NCBI RefSeq assembly: GCF_000420625.1
Contig: NZ_ATVH01000002.1
Location: 1-57,423 of the forward strand
Reading direction: 5' to 3'
Length of the DNA stretch: 57,423 bases
Source: Fodinicurvata sediminis DSM 21159
Lineage (GTDB): Bacteria; Pseudomonadota; Alphaproteobacteria; Kiloniellales; DSM-21159
A program made the translations under genes and the position numbers. Positions 1-11,539 of the stretch are shown piece after piece. A model generated the notes under the pieces. The model saw only the letters and a program-made list of their open reading frames with translations. It was not told where the DNA came from and ran no database searches. Position 1 is the first letter of the stretch. Each line of letters opens with the position of its first letter.

Positions 1-503
1 AGGATACGCCAAACAAATAACGGCCCATGCAACCAAAGCACAAAACCGCCGTCCGCGTATCCCTTCCAATATCTAACTACAATGTCAAAGAGCCGAGGCC
101 CCGTCGGGGACGGAAAAAAGAAATCCGTTTTCGAGGGCCTCTGCAGCGTGCCGGCCGAGGCCGTTGCTGCGCTGAGGTGGCGGGGTATAGCCCCACTGCC
201 CGGGGACTGTCAAACCCTTTGTTACGAATTTCTTTCGCAGCCGCAAAATGGTTTCCATTCCACTGCCGCAAAGGCTGCAACCTGGACTCAGAATCCATGA
301 TTCACAGCAACTTGAGCGGGGAGTCGGAGAGCTTTATCAAAGCATTAACCATTGACATTCATAATCCGCCCGGACATTGTCCCTTGCAGGGCTAAGGCAG
401 GGGCCATGCCTGACAGACATACCTCCCGCATCAGGAGTCAGCCAGTCTCCTCCAGGACAGCGCTGAAGCGGGGTCGATTCAGATTCGGGGAGCACAGGGC
501 CGC
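1..503. other. Non-coding stretch upstream of the M23 peptidase
   Basis: I find no convincing gene here. Short open frames on both strands lack ribosome binding sites and family-like sequence. The only element I can point to is a possible sigma-70 promoter at 352-380. A GC-rich hairpin near 92-105 (CCCC-GTC-GGGG) is followed by A rather than T on the plus strand, so it is not a plus-strand terminator. Confidence 0.5.
352..380 (+). promoter_or_regulatory. Possible sigma-70 promoter for the M23 peptidase gene
   Basis: A perfect TTGACA at 352-357 is followed after 17 bases by CATTGT at 375-380, a poor -10 match. Transcription would start near 387 and leave a leader of about 115 nt. The -35 and the spacing support it; the -10 is weak. 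Confidence 0.25.
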
Positions 504-1937
504 ATGAACAACGGCAGGACGAAAACACGCAGGCAAACCAGAAACTGGCGCCTGCCCCTTCTCGCCGGCACGACAGCACTTACACTAGCACTTGGCACAT
601 TCAGCCTTATTACGGATGTCGGCAGCCGCCCGAATCCGCCTTCCCCTCCCGCAGACCTTGAAAAGAACATCGACCCCTTCCAGCAGGTCGTCTACATGTC
701 CAGCCTGGTCGGCCAGGAAGAGGACGTGGTGGACTCGCCGATGCAGACCCGTACCGTCACGGTTCAAAGTGGCGACACCCTGACCAAGCTTCTGACCGAG
801 ACGGGACTCAACCAGCAGGAAGCCTACCAGGTTATCGAAGCCCTGAAGGATGTCTTCAGCCCCCGCGACCTGCGCGTGGGGCAGGAGGTCAAGCTTGCCT
901 TCCGTCATGAGAATCTCGGGCTCTATACAATCGACACCTCGGCAAGCGAGCCTGAGTTCGTATCGCTGAGCCTGAGCCCCAGTGTCGAGGAAGAGGTCCA
1001 TGTCAAGAAGACCGAGGACAAGTCCTATGCCGCTCTGACGCATGAGCGCACCTTCGACATGGTGGATGCCGGCGCAAAGGGAACCATCACCACGAGCCTG
1101 TTCGAGGCGGCGAGCAAGGAACAGGTGCCCTACAATATCCTGTCGGACGCCGTGCGCACCCTCAGCTTCGATGTGGATTTCCAGCGCGATCTCCAGAAGG
1201 GCGATGCCTTCGAACTGCTGTATGAAAGCTACACCAACGACAAGGGCGAGATCGTCAAGACCGGCGAGATTCTCTACATCTCGCTGAAGACCGGCGGCGA
1301 AGACCTCTCCTACTACCGATATGAAACGGCCGACGGGGACGTCGATTTCTTCAACAGAGAAGGCCAGTCGGTACGCAAGGGCCTGATGAAGACGCCGGTC
1401 GACGGTGCCCGGGTCAGTTCGGGCTATGGCATGCGGCGCCACCCGACCCAAGGGTATACCAAGATGCACAAGGGCATCGACTTCGCGGCCCCAACCGGCA
1501 CGCCGATCTATGCAGCCGGGGATGGCGTCATCGAACGGGCCGGCCCTTTCAGCAGCTACGGCAACTATGTGCGCATCCGCCACAACAATTCGTACCAGAC
1601 GGCCTATGCCCACATGAACGGCTTTGCCAAGGGCATTTCCTCCGGCGCTCGGGTCGAGCAGGGCGATATCATTGGTTATGTGGGCAGCACCGGCCGTTCG
1701 ACCGGTCCACACCTGCATTACGAAATCCTGCAGGACGGCGCACACGTCAATCCCACGAACATCAAATTGCCGACGGGCCGCAAGCTGGCGGGAAGCGAAC
1801 TCGAGGACTTCAAGTCGCACCAGAATGCCATCGACCTGCGTCGTCGTGACATCAACACCTCGACCCAGTTGGCCGTCCGTGCTGAATGTGAAGTGGATGC
1901 CGAGAGCGTCAAGAAAGGAGAGGAGCCTTCCTGCTGA
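504..1937 (+). CDS. M23 family zinc metallopeptidase, OapA/LysM-like plus peptidase domain
   Basis: A 477-residue envelope protein expected to cut, or help regulate cutting of, peptidoglycan cross-links. A basic N-terminus leads into one membrane segment (about 16-36), so it is probably inner-membrane anchored with the rest in the periplasm. Residues 82-135 look like a LysM/OapA-type glycan-binding module (VQSGDTLTKLL). The LytM/M23 domain covers about 320-416 and keeps the zinc and catalytic set: H322 and D326 (HKGID), H370 (YAH), and H403/H405 (GPHLHYE). It therefore looks active, unlike many degenerate EnvC/NlpD-type activators. The start ATG has GGGGAG about 9 nt upstream. It faces clpB with about 40 bp between the stops. 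Family assignment is secure; the cellular role (division or elongation) is not. Confidence 0.9.
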   Translation: MNNGRTKTRRQTRNWRLPLLAGTTALTLALGTFSLITDVGSRPNPPSPPADLEKNIDPFQQVVYMSSLVGQEEDVVDSPMQTRTVTVQSGDTLTKLLTETGLNQQEAYQVIEALKDVFSPRDLRVGQEVKLAFRHENLGLYTIDTSASEPEFVSLSLSPSVEEEVHVKKTEDKSYAALTHERTFDMVDAGAKGTITTSLFEAASKEQVPYNILSDAVRTLSFDVDFQRDLQKGDAFELLYESYTNDKGEIVKTGEILYISLKTGGEDLSYYRYETADGDVDFFNREGQSVRKGLMKTPVDGARVSSGYGMRRHPTQGYTKMHKGIDFAAPTGTPIYAAGDGVIERAGPFSSYGNYVRIRHNNSYQTAYAHMNGFAKGISSGARVEQGDIIGYVGSTGRSTGPHLHYEILQDGAHVNPTNIKLPTGRKLAGSELEDFKSHQNAIDLRRRDINTSTQLAVRAECEVDAESVKKGEEPSC

Positions 1938-1977
1938 AGGCCCCTCTTCCGCTTCCTGAAACAACGATGAAGGTGGA

Positions 1978-4575
<2,598 letters not shown>

Positions 4576-4685
4576 GTTGAAACTCTCCTCTTCTGCGTCT
4601 TATCAAGCCCGCAGATGATTCTGTTGCTATTTCGCACCCTCTTCGGAGGCATGCGCCTATCTGGCGGAAAACAACCGCTCTTGAG

Positions 4686-4715
4686 ATATATGGTGCGTTG
4701 CAAAAACGCCACAAG
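4686..4715 (-). promoter_or_regulatory. Candidate sigma-32 (RpoH) promoter of clpB
   Basis: Read on the minus strand, CTTGTG (4715-4710) is followed by exactly 17 bases and then CATATAT (4692-4686). This fits the alphaproteobacterial RpoH pattern as I recall it (CTTGAC, 17, CYTATNT) with few mismatches. It lies just downstream of a strong terminator and about 110 bp upstream of the clpB start, where a heat-shock promoter belongs. Confidence 0.55.
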
Positions 4716-4728
4716 ACTTCGGGTTTAC

Positions 4729-4764
4729 AAAAAAAGCCCCCGCAACAGAAGACTGTGCGGGGGC
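4729..4764 (-). terminator. Strong rho-independent terminator, minus strand
   Basis: On the minus strand an 8-bp GC stem (GCCCCCGC/GCGGGGGC) extends by a further 4 bp (ACAG/CTGT) around a four-base loop and is followed by seven T residues. It ends a transcript that must begin between here and the MOSC gene, where no obvious protein gene exists on this strand. It also shields the clpB promoter from read-through. Confidence 0.8.
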
Positions 4765-4900
4765 AGGGTCAGGAGAGATCGATGCCTACGCCCGAGATCG
4801 CCCCGGTTCGAAGAAGCCTTGAGACGATCGGTCGCAAACAACGGGGCGGAGCATAGTAAAGTTCCCCCGCCCAACGCAACTGCAATTCATTATCATATAC
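4765..4900 (-). other. Putative small transcript or leader ending at the clpB-proximal terminator
   Basis: The minus strand between the MOSC start and the terminator at 4729-4764 has no recognisable gene but ends in a textbook terminator, so a transcript of roughly 120-170 nt is likely. An AT-rich GATAAT-like -10 lies around 4887-4892. A 22-codon frame (4854 to 4786, ATG after a GGGGG stretch, ending in TAG) is a possible short peptide but has no known relative that I recognise. It could be an sRNA, an attenuated leader or a short peptide mRNA. Confidence 0.35.
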
Positions 4901-4984
4901 AGAAAAAATTATTTGACTGCAGGCTTGATTGCAGGAACCGCCAGCGGTTGAATTGTTTTCACACGCTGTCAGCCGGCCGGATCC

Positions 4985-5746
4985 ATGACCATATCGCTTG
5001 CCACCATCAACCGTTACCCGATCAAGGGACTGAAGGCCCAGAGCCTGGAGTCGGCGCGGCTGTCATCCAGCAAGGGACTGATCGGGGACCGCCTCTTTTC
5101 TCTGGCCAGGGGCTCGGCAGGTTACAGTCTGCCCCATCACATCCCCCCCGCCGCGATCAGCATCCTGGATCTCGAGAACGAGGAACGCCTGGCAAAGCTG
5201 GAAGCCCGATACGATGATGATAACCAAACCCTTCAGCTGCTGCGCAGCGGGCAGGAGCGCCCCCTCGCCCAGGCTCGGGTGGACACGCCCTTGGGGCGCA
5301 GCCTCATCAGCCAGTTCTTCGCAGATTTCCTGGGGGATAGCCGCCGCGGCCTGCCCCGCCTCATCGACAGCGAGGAAGCCCTGGCGCCAAGCGACTGGGT
5401 CTCCCTGATCAACCTGGCCTCCTTGAGCGATATAGAACGCGTGGCGCGCCAGAAACTTGATCCGGCCCGTCTGCGGGCCAACCTCTGGATCGAAGGCGCC
5501 AGAGCCTGGGAAGAAAGGGATTGGAACGGCAGCCGCTTCCGGCTGGGGGAGGCCGTCCTTCAGGTTACGGCCCCTCTGGACTGCTCGAGCAGTGCAAACG
5601 TCAATCCGCGCGAAGCGCAGCGCGACATCAATCTGCCACTGCTGATGCGCAAGGGCTTCATGCATCAACAGGTTGGAGTGCAGCTTACCGTCCTGGAGGG
5701 CGGCCGCATCCAGCAAGGCGATCGCCTGCTGCCCTTCACCCAGTAA
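4985..5746 (+). CDS. MOSC domain-containing protein
   Basis: A 253-residue cytoplasmic protein with an N-terminal MOSC-N barrel (NRYPIKGLKAQSLESA, then GDRLFSLA) and a C-terminal MOSC domain (about 100-245). MOSC domains carry sulfur or molybdenum cofactor, as in Moco sulfurases and mARC-type reductases. The C-terminal third has LRANLWIEG, a single cysteine in LDCSSSANVNP in the usual cofactor-cysteine region, and the closing LTVLEGGRIQQGD. The substrate cannot be deduced. It stands alone between clpB and the DUF4167 gene and has only a weak ribosome binding site. Confidence 0.85.
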   Translation: MTISLATINRYPIKGLKAQSLESARLSSSKGLIGDRLFSLARGSAGYSLPHHIPPAAISILDLENEERLAKLEARYDDDNQTLQLLRSGQERPLAQARVDTPLGRSLISQFFADFLGDSRRGLPRLIDSEEALAPSDWVSLINLASLSDIERVARQKLDPARLRANLWIEGARAWEERDWNGSRFRLGEAVLQVTAPLDCSSSANVNPREAQRDINLPLLMRKGFMHQQVGVQLTVLEGGRIQQGDRLLPFTQ

Positions 5747-5774
5747 GAGACTTTTTCCAACAGTCCCAAACGGA

Positions 5775-5810
5775 AAAGGACCGTTTCACTCACCTGGGAA
5801 ACGGTCCTTT
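5775..5810. terminator. Bidirectional terminator between MOSC gene and DUF4167 gene
   Basis: A perfect 13-bp stem (AAAGGACCGTTTC/GAAACGGTCCTTT) with a 10-base loop lies in the gap between two convergent genes. The A/T ends of the stem give T residues on both strands. Confidence 0.7.
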
Positions 5811-5834
5811 GGAATGGTTTGCCGGAGCGCCTGA

Positions 5835-6785
5835 TCAGGAGGTCACGAGACCGGAATCCCCACTGGGCTCTTCGCTCTTCGGCTTTGTCCGCCGGCGGCG
5901 CGGCTTGGGCGCTTCCGCTTGCTGATCGCCACCTTCACCGCTGTTCTCCTGGCTCTGTTTGTCGCCATTCCCGTCCCGTGGCGATTCGCCCAGGATCTTC
6001 AACAAACCGGCCTCTTCATCATTGCCGCCATCCGACTTGGCTGACTCTGAATTGCCTGAATCAGTGGAAGCTTCGGGTTTCTTGCGCGGACGGCCACGTC
6101 GTGCGCCCGTCCCGCGACTTGAACTGCTCGCCTTATCGCTTTCGGTCTTTTCATCCGATTCAGCCGGGCTGTCTGGCTGATCACCGTTGCCGGCACCCTG
6201 GCCCGCAGCGTCTGCTGTCTCGGAGTTGTTGTTGCGCCGGCTTCTGGCAGCTGGCTTGCGGCGCGATCGCGGCGCACTGTCCCCGCCAGCGTTCTCGTCG
6301 GACTGGCCGGAACCAGACTGGTCATCGTCACCGGCCGTATCCGCAGAGCCATCCTCCTGCGCGGCACTTGCCGCACGCTCGGAACGACTGCGTCCATTGC
6401 CGCGACGGTTATTGCCGTTGCGCCCACCGCCGTTGTCCTGGCTGTCGCGTGAATCCCCCTGATCAGAGTCACCGTCCCCATTGTCCGCATCATCGCCACC
6501 ATTGTTGTCGTGGCGCGGCTGGGTGCGCTGCTGACCCGGATCCATGCTCTCGTTCAGGATTCGGTAGTAGTGCTCGGCATGCTGCTGGAAGGATTCGGCC
6601 AGCACGCGGTCTCCCGCAGCCTGGGTATCCCGGGCCAACTGCATGTACTTCTCATAGACCTGAGTCGGGTTGCCCCGCACACGGCCTTCCGGCCCTGCGC
6701 TTTCAAAGGTCTGTGCGCGAAGCGGCACATTGGAGCGGCGCCCGGAGCGTCCGCGGCCCCGCCGTTGATTGTTACCTTGTCTCAT
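5835..6785 (-). CDS. DUF4167 domain-containing protein with long acidic/basic tail
   Basis: 316 residues. The first 80 or so form the DUF4167 domain: a basic RG-rich start (NQRRGRGRSGRRS) and a helical core (NPTQVYEKYMQLARDTQ, QQHAEHYYRILNE). The remaining 230 residues are low-complexity, alternating D/E/N/G/S-rich and K/R-rich stretches ending in an RRRRTKPK-type patch, so intrinsically disordered. In alphaproteobacteria this family almost always follows prmC, as here. The RG-rich head suggests RNA or ribosome binding, but that is inference. No good ribosome binding site precedes the ATG, so the exact start is less certain than the gene. Confidence 0.88.
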   Translation of the reverse strand: MRQGNNQRRGRGRSGRRSNVPLRAQTFESAGPEGRVRGNPTQVYEKYMQLARDTQAAGDRVLAESFQQHAEHYYRILNESMDPGQQRTQPRHDNNGGDDADNGDGDSDQGDSRDSQDNGGGRNGNNRRGNGRSRSERAASAAQEDGSADTAGDDDQSGSGQSDENAGGDSAPRSRRKPAARSRRNNNSETADAAGQGAGNGDQPDSPAESDEKTESDKASSSSRGTGARRGRPRKKPEASTDSGNSESAKSDGGNDEEAGLLKILGESPRDGNGDKQSQENSGEGGDQQAEAPKPRRRRTKPKSEEPSGDSGLVTS

Positions 6786-6997
6786 CGATGCGTTACGTCA
6801 CATGTCGGATATTGTTTTTGCACGAGCGGATCATTCATTCCCGATGTCCTCGACAATCCGGGAAAGACAGTTCAACTCTGATGTCTATTGAACGTCTCGG
6901 GATTACTACCCTGATGCTCGGCGCCTCGGCGCCGGACCCGATCAGCTTCGGCACCACACTATCGCCCTCGCTAGGACTTTCCAACCTTTTTTTCTCC

Positions 6998-7837
6998 TTA
7001 TTCCACGGATGCGAAGGCCGAAAGCATCAAGCACCGCGAACGGCCTCCAAGATCTGTGAGCAATTCGACCGAACCGGCACCCGCCGCATGAAACAGTTCG
7101 AATACGTCATCAGCCTGTTCATGGCCAATCTCGAGAGCCGCCGTGCCCTCCGGCTCGAGCAGGCGCGGCAACTGCCGCGCAAGTACGCGGTAGGCCGCAA
7201 GCCCATCCCTTCCCGCAAACAGTGCAGCGGCAGGATCATGTTCCGCCACAGCGATCGACAGTACATCCCTTTCCCCTTCAGCGATATAGGGGGGGTTGCA
7301 GACGATCACGTCAAAACGCCCCTGCAAACTTGCGCCCCAATCGGCACAGAGGAAACGGCTTCGTTCTGCCAACCCCAGACGCTGGGCATTGCGTCCCGCC
7401 ACCTGCAGCGCGGCCAAGCTTAGATCCGTACCCAGCCCCCATGCCAGCGGCAACTCGTGAAGAAGCGACAGAAGCAGGCATCCGCTTCCTGTACCAAGAT
7501 CCAGTACAGACAACTCATCGCACACTCCACCCGCACGCGCCAGAACTCCTTCGATCAGGGTTTCACTGTCAGGGCGTGGATCAAGGACGTCCGGGGTGAT
7601 CTCGAAGTCCTGAGACCAGAACTCCCGCCGGCCCAGAATGCGCGAGAGCGGCTCGCCTTGCACCCGACGTACCAAGGCGTCTTCGAAACGCGCATGATCG
7701 CCTGACGCGACATCCAGCTCGGGATAGGCCAGCAAGTGGCCGGAAGGCAGACCCATCACGCCCGATAGCAACAGGCGGGCTTCGCGGCGCGGGCTGTCCA
7801 GGCCCGCCTGCCGCAGCGCACGTACGGCCTGGTCCAT
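6998..7837 (-). CDS. prmC: Peptide chain release factor N5-glutamine methyltransferase PrmC
   Basis: Class I SAM methyltransferase that methylates the glutamine of the GGQ motif in release factors; its substrate gene prfA lies directly upstream. With the ATG used here it is 279 residues: an N-terminal helical substrate domain (1-80), the SAM site DLGTGSGC (about 113-120) and the catalytic NPPY at 181-184, which binds the glutamine side chain. A GTG at 7858 overlaps the prfA stop (GTGA) and would add seven residues; translational coupling makes it a real alternative. Family length is 270-290, so both starts fit. Confidence 0.95.
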   Translation of the reverse strand: MDQAVRALRQAGLDSPRREARLLLSGVMGLPSGHLLAYPELDVASGDHARFEDALVRRVQGEPLSRILGRREFWSQDFEITPDVLDPRPDSETLIEGVLARAGGVCDELSVLDLGTGSGCLLLSLLHELPLAWGLGTDLSLAALQVAGRNAQRLGLAERSRFLCADWGASLQGRFDVIVCNPPYIAEGERDVLSIAVAEHDPAAALFAGRDGLAAYRVLARQLPRLLEPEGTAALEIGHEQADDVFELFHAAGAGSVELLTDLGGRSRCLMLSAFASVE

Positions 7838-7854
7838 CAGGATCCCGGCCCGGG

Positions 7855-8931
7855 TCACTGGAAATCGGCCAGACGGGCCGCCTGATCCTCGTGGATCAGC
7901 GTATCGATCACTTCGCCCAGGGCTTCCCCCGTAATGACCTTGTCCAGCTTGTAAAGGGTCAGGTTGATGCGGTGGTCGGTCACGCGCCCCTGGGGGAAAT
8001 TGTAGGTGCGAATCCGCTCCGAGCGATCGCCAGAGCCAACCTGCTGCCGTCGTGCCGCAGCCTCGGCATCCTGCTGCTCCTGGCGCATATTGTCGTAAAG
8101 CCGGGCGCGCAGGACCTTCATGGCCTTCAGGCGATTCTTGTGCTGGGACTTCTCGTCCTGGCACTGCACCACGATGCCGCTGGGCATGTGCGTGATGCGC
8201 ACGGCCGAATCGGTCGTGTTCACATGCTGGCCACCCGCACCCTGGGAGCGAAAGGTGTCCACGCGCAAATCCTTGTCCTCGACCTGCACGTCCACCTCCT
8301 CAGCCTCGGGCAGGACCGCAACGGTCGCGGCCGAGGTGTGAATCCGCCCGCCCGATTCGGTAACCGGCACACGCTGAACACGATGAACACCGGATTCGAA
8401 CTTCAATCGGCTGTAGACATTCTGACCGGAAATCGAGGCACTGGCCTCTTTCAGGCCGCCAATCTCGGTCTCGGTGTAGTCGAGCGTCTCGAATCGCCAG
8501 CCCTGGCTGTCGGCGTACCGCTGATACATGCGGAAAAGCTCGCCCGCAAACAGCGCCGCCTCGTCCCCTCCTGTTCCGGCACGGACTTCCAGAATGACGT
8601 TGCGATTGTCATCGCTGTCCTTGGGCACGAGCATCATCATCAGCTCATGCTCGGCCTGCTCGATGGACTCGCGCAGGGCGTGGTATTCCTGCTCGGCCAA
8701 ATCGCGCATCTCGCGTTCAGCCTCTGTATCCTGTCGCAGGCTTTCCAGGTCAGACAGTTCCTGTCGCTGGGCCTCCAGGCTGTCCATCTTCTCCACAAGC
8801 GGCGTCAGCTCGTGAAACTCGCGCAACAGCTTTGTATAGGCCTCGGACCCAGGGTCGGGATGGTCGCTCAGCAGGGCGGTCAGCTCGCGATGGCGGGCAG
8901 CAACCTGCTTCAGATTCTCGTCCAGTCTCAC
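7855..8931 (-). CDS. prfA: Peptide chain release factor 1
   Basis: 358-residue class I release factor for UAA and UAG codons. The stop-codon-reading tripeptide is PVT (189-191, in VPVTESGG), the RF1-type sequence rather than the SPF of RF2. The peptidyl-tRNA hydrolysis motif GAGGQ is at 231-235, with Q235 the expected PrmC target. Its start overlaps the hemA stop by 4 nt (ATGA), and its stop overlaps or abuts the prmC start, so the three genes are translated as a coupled unit. hemA-prfA-prmC is the enterobacterial order and is notable here. Confidence 0.98.
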   Translation of the reverse strand: MRLDENLKQVAARHRELTALLSDHPDPGSEAYTKLLREFHELTPLVEKMDSLEAQRQELSDLESLRQDTEAEREMRDLAEQEYHALRESIEQAEHELMMMLVPKDSDDNRNVILEVRAGTGGDEAALFAGELFRMYQRYADSQGWRFETLDYTETEIGGLKEASASISGQNVYSRLKFESGVHRVQRVPVTESGGRIHTSAATVAVLPEAEEVDVQVEDKDLRVDTFRSQGAGGQHVNTTDSAVRITHMPSGIVVQCQDEKSQHKNRLKAMKVLRARLYDNMRQEQQDAEAAARRQQVGSGDRSERIRTYNFPQGRVTDHRINLTLYKLDKVITGEALGEVIDTLIHEDQAARLADFQ

Positions 8932-10190
8932 CTGTCGTTCTTCCCCTTTCCGGTTTCGATCCGGAAAAGCTGTTTCAGAAATCGTTCGGCTTCGGCCTGC
9001 GCATCCGGGCTTTCGGAAGACATCTTCCTCAACGTCCGGGATGGCGCGTGCAAAAGCCGGTTCAGCAACAAGCGCGTTGCGGCCTCTGCGTCAAGCTTTC
9101 CATCCGCCAGAACTTCGGCGCGTAGCTCCTCGCAATGCCGGCGCAGGGCAACCAGCGGCGAATCCACACCGCCCAGCTGTGCTTCCCGACTGTAGTTGTC
9201 CAGTTCCTCAGCCAGGATCTCCCAGGCCCGGCCAGCCGCTTCCTCGCGCGCCTGCTGGCCTGCACGGGCGCGATGCTCCAGATCCTGCAGGTCATAGACA
9301 AAAGCCCCCTCCACGTCGTTGACGTCCGGCTCTATATCACGCGGCACCCCTGTATCAAGGAACAGCAACGGCCGGCGGCGACGCTGTTTCAGCAAGTGCT
9401 CTGCCTGCCCCCGCTCCATTAGGAACTGGCCACTGCCATGGGCCAGCAGCAGGATATCCACGCGCTCCAGGTGCGCTTCCCATTCCGTCCAATCCAGGTA
9501 ATGCCCGCCCAGACGCTCCGAGGCCGCCCGGGCCAGTGCCGGCCTGCGCTGGACCACCTGTATGTGCTCCAGACCAGCCGCGCGGAATTCGGCCGCCAGG
9601 ACTTCACCCATCTCGCCTGAGCCGATCAACAGCAGGCGCCGCGAATCCAGACGTCCATAGAGATCCCGTGCCACACGCAGGGCCGAAGCCGCTAGCGTTG
9701 CCGGGCGTTGCGCCAGGCTGGTTTCATTGCGCACACGCTTGGCCATCCGGTAGGACGCCTGCAGGACATGCTCCAGGTTTGGACCGCTCAGGCCCATGGC
9801 TTCGGATTGACGGTGGCTTTCCTTCACCTGTCCCAGGACATGAGGCTCACCGATGACCTGGCTTTCCAGTGCCGCCGTCACGGCAAAGAAATGATGCAGG
9901 GCATCGGATCCCCTTAGGCTGTATGCGCTGTTGCGGACCAGATCCCCTGGTACACCAATCCAATCGGCGATCATGGACAACAGGCCGTCCTCCACCGACG
10001 CGCCGGATTCGGAAACCGCCAGCACTTCCAGACGATCACAGGTGGAAAGCAACAGGACCTGCTGCAGGCCGAAGGCCGAGAGTTCGGCCAAGCCACGCTG
10101 GCGTTGCGCGTTTTCCAGGAACAGCTGTTCGCGCAGCGCGCCGCTCACGCAACGATGGCTCAGGCCGCAAAGGATCAGGTCATTCGGCAT
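8928..10190 (-). CDS. hemA: Glutamyl-tRNA reductase (divergent)
   Basis: 420 residues, matching the family in length and layout. It would reduce glutamyl-tRNA(Glu) to glutamate-1-semialdehyde, the first step of C5 tetrapyrrole synthesis. The N-terminal catalytic domain has [14 protein letters not shown] and the active-site STCDRLEV (C51; the usual motif is STCNRTE). [11 protein letters not shown] matches the conserved GEPQILGQVK. A Rossmann NADPH domain follows ([11 protein letters not shown], then [11 protein letters not shown]), then a helical dimerisation tail. The cysteine and arginine are kept while N and T of the motif are changed to D and L, so activity is likely but not certain. Most alphaproteobacteria make 5-aminolevulinate with ALA synthase instead. 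It overlaps prfA by 4 nt; hisS lies 46 bp upstream. Confidence 0.9.
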   Translation of the reverse strand: MPNDLILCGLSHRCVSGALREQLFLENAQRQRGLAELSAFGLQQVLLLSTCDRLEVLAVSESGASVEDGLLSMIADWIGVPGDLVRNSAYSLRGSDALHHFFAVTAALESQVIGEPHVLGQVKESHRQSEAMGLSGPNLEHVLQASYRMAKRVRNETSLAQRPATLAASALRVARDLYGRLDSRRLLLIGSGEMGEVLAAEFRAAGLEHIQVVQRRPALARAASERLGGHYLDWTEWEAHLERVDILLLAHGSGQFLMERGQAEHLLKQRRRRPLLFLDTGVPRDIEPDVNDVEGAFVYDLQDLEHRARAGQQAREEAAGRAWEILAEELDNYSREAQLGGVDSPLVALRRHCEELRAEVLADGKLDAEAATRLLLNRLLHAPSRTLRKMSSESPDAQAEAERFLKQLFRIETGKGKNDR

Positions 10191-10236
10191 CCGCTCATGC
10201 TAGCAGAAAAGGCAACACCATCATGCCGGGCTTTTC

Positions 10237-11481
10237 TCAGTAAAGCGTTTCCAGGCGCGCCGGCAAGGACTCCAGTGCCAGCGATTCCTGTTCGCCACTG
10301 TCGAGGTCACGCAAGGTGACCTGACCGGCCTTCAATTCATCCTCCCCCATCATGATGGCCGCACGCGCCTGCATCTGGTTGGCGCGTTTCATGCGTTTCT
10401 TCAGATTCCCGGAATAGCCCAGCTCGACCACATAGCCACGGTGACGCAATTCCTGGGTCAACTTCAGAGCCTGGACAGCGGCGGCCTCACCCACGGGGAT
10501 CACGGCCACCGGGCGCGCGGCCGGCGTCACATCCTGGACCAGCATGGCCAGACGCTCGATCCCGGCGGCCCAGCCGATGCCCGGTGTTGCGGGACCACCC
10601 ATGGTTTCGATCAAGCCATCATAACGCCCGCCGGCCAGGACAGCACTCTGTGCGCCCAACCGGTCGCTCGTGAACTCGAAGGCCGTATGCGTATAGTAAT
10701 CCAGTCCGCGGACGAGCCGGCTGTTCAACTGGTAGGGGATGCCAAGCTCATCCAGCCCGCGCCGCACCTCGGCAAAGAAGTTTCGGCTTGTTTCATTCAG
10801 ATAGTCCTCGAAGGCCGGCGCATCCGCCACGACCCTGCGGTCGCCTTCGTCCTTGGAATCCAGGATGCGCAAGGGGTTGCGCGTCAGGCGCGCGCGGCTG
10901 TCCTCACTCAGGTGGGATTCATGCTGCTGGAAATACTCGACCAGGGCAGCACGATAGGCAGTTCGGCTTTCGGGGTCGCCCAGCGTGTTCAGCTCGAGCA
11001 CTGTGTCCTGCAGAATACCCAATTCCTCCAGTATATGCCGGCCCAGCGCGATCACCTCGATATCGGCCTGGGGCTGAGGTGCGCCCAGCAACTCGACACC
11101 GATCTGGTGGAACTGGCGCTGGCGGCCCTTCTGCGGCCGCTCGTGCCGGAACATCGGTCCGGCATAGAAATACTTGAGCGGCAGGCTCTGGTGAAGGCCG
11201 TTGGAAATGAGCGCACGCGCCACTCCGGCCGTGTTCTCCGGACGCAGGGTGATCTCCTCGCCTTCCTTCAGCGAGAAGCTGTACATCTCCTTCGTCACGA
11301 TGTCCGATGTATCGCCCAAGGTGCGCTTGAAGACATCGGTGAATTCGAACACCGGGGTCGCGATTTCCTCGAAGCCATAGCGTTCGGCAACACCCCGTGC
11401 CCGTTCGATCACGGCACGATGACGGCGCATCTCCTCGGGCAGAAGATCATGAGTTCCGCGTACAGGCTGCAGGGTCGACAC
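10237..11481 (-). CDS. hisS: Histidine--tRNA ligase
   Basis: 414-residue class II aminoacyl-tRNA synthetase that charges tRNA(His). It begins with the typical VRGTHDLLPEE and contains the class II motif 2 region (FRHERPQKGRQRQFHQIGVE), the histidine-A motif LVRGLDYYTHTAFEF and motif 3 (GIGWAAGIERLAML). The C-terminal anticodon domain (about 320-410) has the usual VVELGYSGNLKKRMKRA. It sits between ispG (58 bp upstream) and hemA on the same strand, a common alphaproteobacterial arrangement apart from hemA. Confidence 0.98.
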   Translation of the reverse strand: MSTLQPVRGTHDLLPEEMRRHRAVIERARGVAERYGFEEIATPVFEFTDVFKRTLGDTSDIVTKEMYSFSLKEGEEITLRPENTAGVARALISNGLHQSLPLKYFYAGPMFRHERPQKGRQRQFHQIGVELLGAPQPQADIEVIALGRHILEELGILQDTVLELNTLGDPESRTAYRAALVEYFQQHESHLSEDSRARLTRNPLRILDSKDEGDRRVVADAPAFEDYLNETSRNFFAEVRRGLDELGIPYQLNSRLVRGLDYYTHTAFEFTSDRLGAQSAVLAGGRYDGLIETMGGPATPGIGWAAGIERLAMLVQDVTPAARPVAVIPVGEAAAVQALKLTQELRHRGYVVELGYSGNLKKRMKRANQMQARAAIMMGEDELKAGQVTLRDLDSGEQESLALESLPARLETLY

Positions 11482-11539
11482 GATTTTTTCCTGATTTCAG
11501 TCGATGGGTCGGACGTTCCTGCCGAAAACCAGGCAGGCG

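Noticed and set aside
92-119. GC hairpin followed by an A run, considered as a terminator
   Set aside because: On the plus strand the run is A, and on the minus strand the T run comes before the stem, so neither strand gives a rho-independent terminator.
27-395. Plus-strand frame of 122 codons at the window start
   Set aside because: No ribosome binding site, unusual composition, no family resemblance, and overlapping frames of similar quality on both strands.
585-1964. 459-codon minus-strand frame opposite the M23 peptidase
   Set aside because: The plus-strand frame has complete M23 motifs, signal segment and ribosome binding site; this is its shadow.
10205-10239. AGAAAAG/CTTTTCT repeat between hisS and hemA as a terminator
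   Set aside because: The seven-base arms are A/T-rich, the inner GC pairs do not match, and the two genes are expected to be co-transcribed.
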